This document shows, in pieces, positions 5,411 to 6,291 of a DNA stretch of 6,291 nucleotides. The notes under the pieces were generated by a model. That model saw only the letters and a list, made by a program, of their open reading frames with translations. It had not been told where the DNA came from and did no database searches. Positions within the stretch are counted from its first letter, which is position 1. Every line of letters starts with the position of its first letter. The position numbers and the translations under genes were made by a program. Source of the stretch: Actinomycetes bacterium (lineage in GTDB: Bacteria > Actinomycetota > Thermoleophilia > BMS3ABIN01); contig JAJYIN010000133.1 of assembly GCA_021790075.1 (NCBI GenBank), positions 1 through 6,291 of the forward strand, written 5' to 3'.

Positions 5411-5490
5411 CATGAACCACCGTGCACGGAACCGCACGTGCAGTGTTGTGGGAGGACGGGGGGCGTACGCCCCCCGTCCTGGCCGATCAA
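5411..5490 (+). mobile_element. Probable remnant of a group II intron 3' end (domains V-VI)
   Basis: The stretch reads like the tail of many bacterial group II introns: a segment near 5413-5450 resembling domain V (GAACCACCGTGCACGG, then AACCGCACGTGCAGTG), then TTGTGGGAGG, then a strong hairpin like domain VI (5453-5480), ending CCTGGCCGAT. As I remember the consensus (GAGCCGTGTGCGG..CCGCACGTACGGTTCTGTGGG), the catalytic AGC triad reads AAC here and the stem is imperfect, so the copy seems dead. No reverse transcriptase or domains I-IV lie upstream, where the toxin gene ends at 5392. The likeness is from memory and not from a search. Confidence 0.45.
5453..5480. repeat. Perfect 28-nt palindrome between convergent genes
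   Basis: Both arms of 14 bases (5453-5466 and 5467-5480) are exact complements, with a run of six G in the left arm and six C in the right, and GCGTACGC at the centre. It lies between the ends of the toxin gene and the propeller gene, so it could act as a two-way terminator, although no T-run follows on either side. It also fits the domain VI hairpin of the intron-like remnant. Confidence 0.85.
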
Positions 5491-5505
5491 CCCCTCTTCG
5501 GTCCC

Positions 5506-6291
5506 TTACGAGGCAGGTGCTGGCGGAACTGCCACGCCGCCCGAGCCGGGATACGAGTAGGTATCTCCGCAAGGGCTCTGGGCTGTCGCGCCCAGCCACG
5601 TGCGGAACGAGCCAATGTCTGGCGGCACATTGTACTTGATGGTCGCCTTGGCGGACTTGGTCGCGGTCACTTCTCCCAGGCTCAGCGGCAACTGAGTCGC
5701 GGTCGAGACGCCTGACGAGCTGCTGACGCTCGTTATCTGCAGGTTATTGGCGATCGAGCTGCCGGAGAGCGAGATGTTGAAATCAACAGACAGCTGCCCC
5801 ATCGTGTAGTCCTCGTAGGAGGCCCAGTAGCTGCCGCTCCGGGAGATGCTGAGGTTCGGCCGGTCGCACTTGCCGGACGCCCGGTAATAGTCCTGCTTGT
5901 CCGCGATGGCATAGACGCCGCACGCCTTGGCGTCGAGGCCGTTCTCCAGGCCGCCGATCAGCTTGGGCGCGTTGATGTCCGAGACATCGACGACGTATAT
6001 GCCGGTCGGATTGCCCTCGCCGAGCACGTAGAGCACGTTGTCATTGTTCGGCGCTATCTCAACGCCATGGACGACCACGCCGCGGCCGACCAGGTTGTTT
6101 ATGTTTATACGGCTGAGCAGCGCGTTGATGCTCATACTGTAAACGGCCACGCCGTCAGAGGCATTTGCCGTGAAGAGCAGGTCGCGGCTCTTGGCGGAGG
6201 TCGACTGGTGCTGCATCGAAGGCATGCCGTTGTTCGCTGTCAGGATCTGGCCATCGACGGTCTTCGTGTTCCAGTTGATGGTGTCGATCAG
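5506..6291 (-). CDS. Propeller-type exported protein with C-terminal Ig-like domain, 5' end beyond window
   Basis: The 261 visible residues are the C-terminal part; the frame is open to the right edge, so internal Met codons such as that at 6225 are not the true start. Residues about 35-115 look like blades of a beta-propeller of the LVIVD/YncE kind: RDLLFTANASDGVAVYSM, then HGVEIAPNNDNVLYVLGEG and GIYVVDVSDINAPKLIGGL. From about 146 to 248 is an Ig-like (CARDB-like) domain, with PNLSISRSGSYWASYEDY, LSVDFNISLSGSS and KATIKYNVPPD, and it ends near CGDTYSYPG. The protein then finishes in a Gly/Ala/Pro-rich tail ending PPAPAS. Cys124, Cys142 and Cys241 are few enough to allow a disulphide. It is probably secreted or surface-attached. 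Its ligand is unknown; no sorting motif or membrane anchor is seen at the C-terminus. Confidence 0.82.
   Translation of the reverse strand: MIDTINWNTKTVDGQILTANNGMPSMQHQSTSAKSRDLLFTANASDGVAVYSMSINALLSRININNLVGRGVVVHGVEIAPNNDNVLYVLGEGNPTGIYVVDVSDINAPKLIGGLENGLDAKACGVYAIADKQDYYRASGKCDRPNLSISRSGSYWASYEDYTMGQLSVDFNISLSGSSIANNLQITSVSSSSGVSTATQLPLSLGEVTATKSAKATIKYNVPPDIGSFRTWLGATAQSPCGDTYSYPGSGGVAVPPAPAS

Noticed and set aside
5412..5715. Two plus-strand open frames of 75 and 97 codons.
   Set aside because: They run through the intron-like tail and palindrome and then antisense to the propeller gene. The GGRGAYAPRP peptide is the usual accidental translation of such intron ends.

Overview
The window is 6.3 kb of bacterial chromosome. 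Most of it is GC-rich; a more AT-rich island lies at about 4.5-5.4 kb. The promoter-like sites resemble sigma-70 types. Gene content (GMP synthase, the cobalamin lower-ligand enzyme CobT, a secreted c-type cytochrome, a propeller/Ig-like exported protein) fits a high-GC, respiratory or anaerobic bacterium. A deep-branching actinobacterial or Chloroflexota-like lineage is my guess from the protein flavour; the sequence does not prove it.

Left part, minus strand (1-3710). From upstream to downstream in transcription order: a small membrane protein with conserved His/Asp motifs (3710-3273); cobT (3149-2073); an NDUFA9-type atypical short-chain dehydrogenase/reductase 15 bp downstream of cobT (2057-1164); and guaA, cut by the window edge (1092-1). 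cobT and the reductase look like one operon. guaA has its own near-perfect extended -10 element only 8 nt from the first possible start codon. Between the membrane gene and cobT is a 123-bp gap with a diverged direct repeat flanking a small inverted repeat.

Middle, plus strand (3711-4408). A divergent intergenic region holds a strong promoter (TTTACA-16-TATAAT) for a small exported monohaem cytochrome c. Between promoter and gene is a hairpin followed by seven T, which looks like an intrinsic terminator in the leader, so the gene may be controlled by attenuation. The cytochrome ends in an unusual His/Asp-rich tail (10 His in about 38 residues). A perfect 11-bp hairpin with a UNCG-type loop follows the gene.

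Right part (4409-6291). An AT-richer insert carries a type II toxin-antitoxin pair: an AbrB/MazE-like antitoxin and a PIN-domain (VapC-type) toxin overlapping by ATGA, with a TTGACA-17-TACTTT promoter whose -10 lies within an inverted repeat, a candidate autoregulatory operator. After the toxin come about 80 bp that resemble the 3' end (domains V and VI) of a bacterial group II intron, including a perfect 28-nt palindrome, but no reverse transcriptase. The window closes with the 3' part of a minus-strand gene for a propeller-type exported protein with a C-terminal Ig-like domain, convergent with the toxin.

No tRNA, rRNA, CRISPR array or intact insertion sequence was seen. I found no clearly new multi-gene system. 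The most interesting candidates are the leader terminator plus His-tailed cytochrome, and the intron-tail remnant beside the toxin-antitoxin module.
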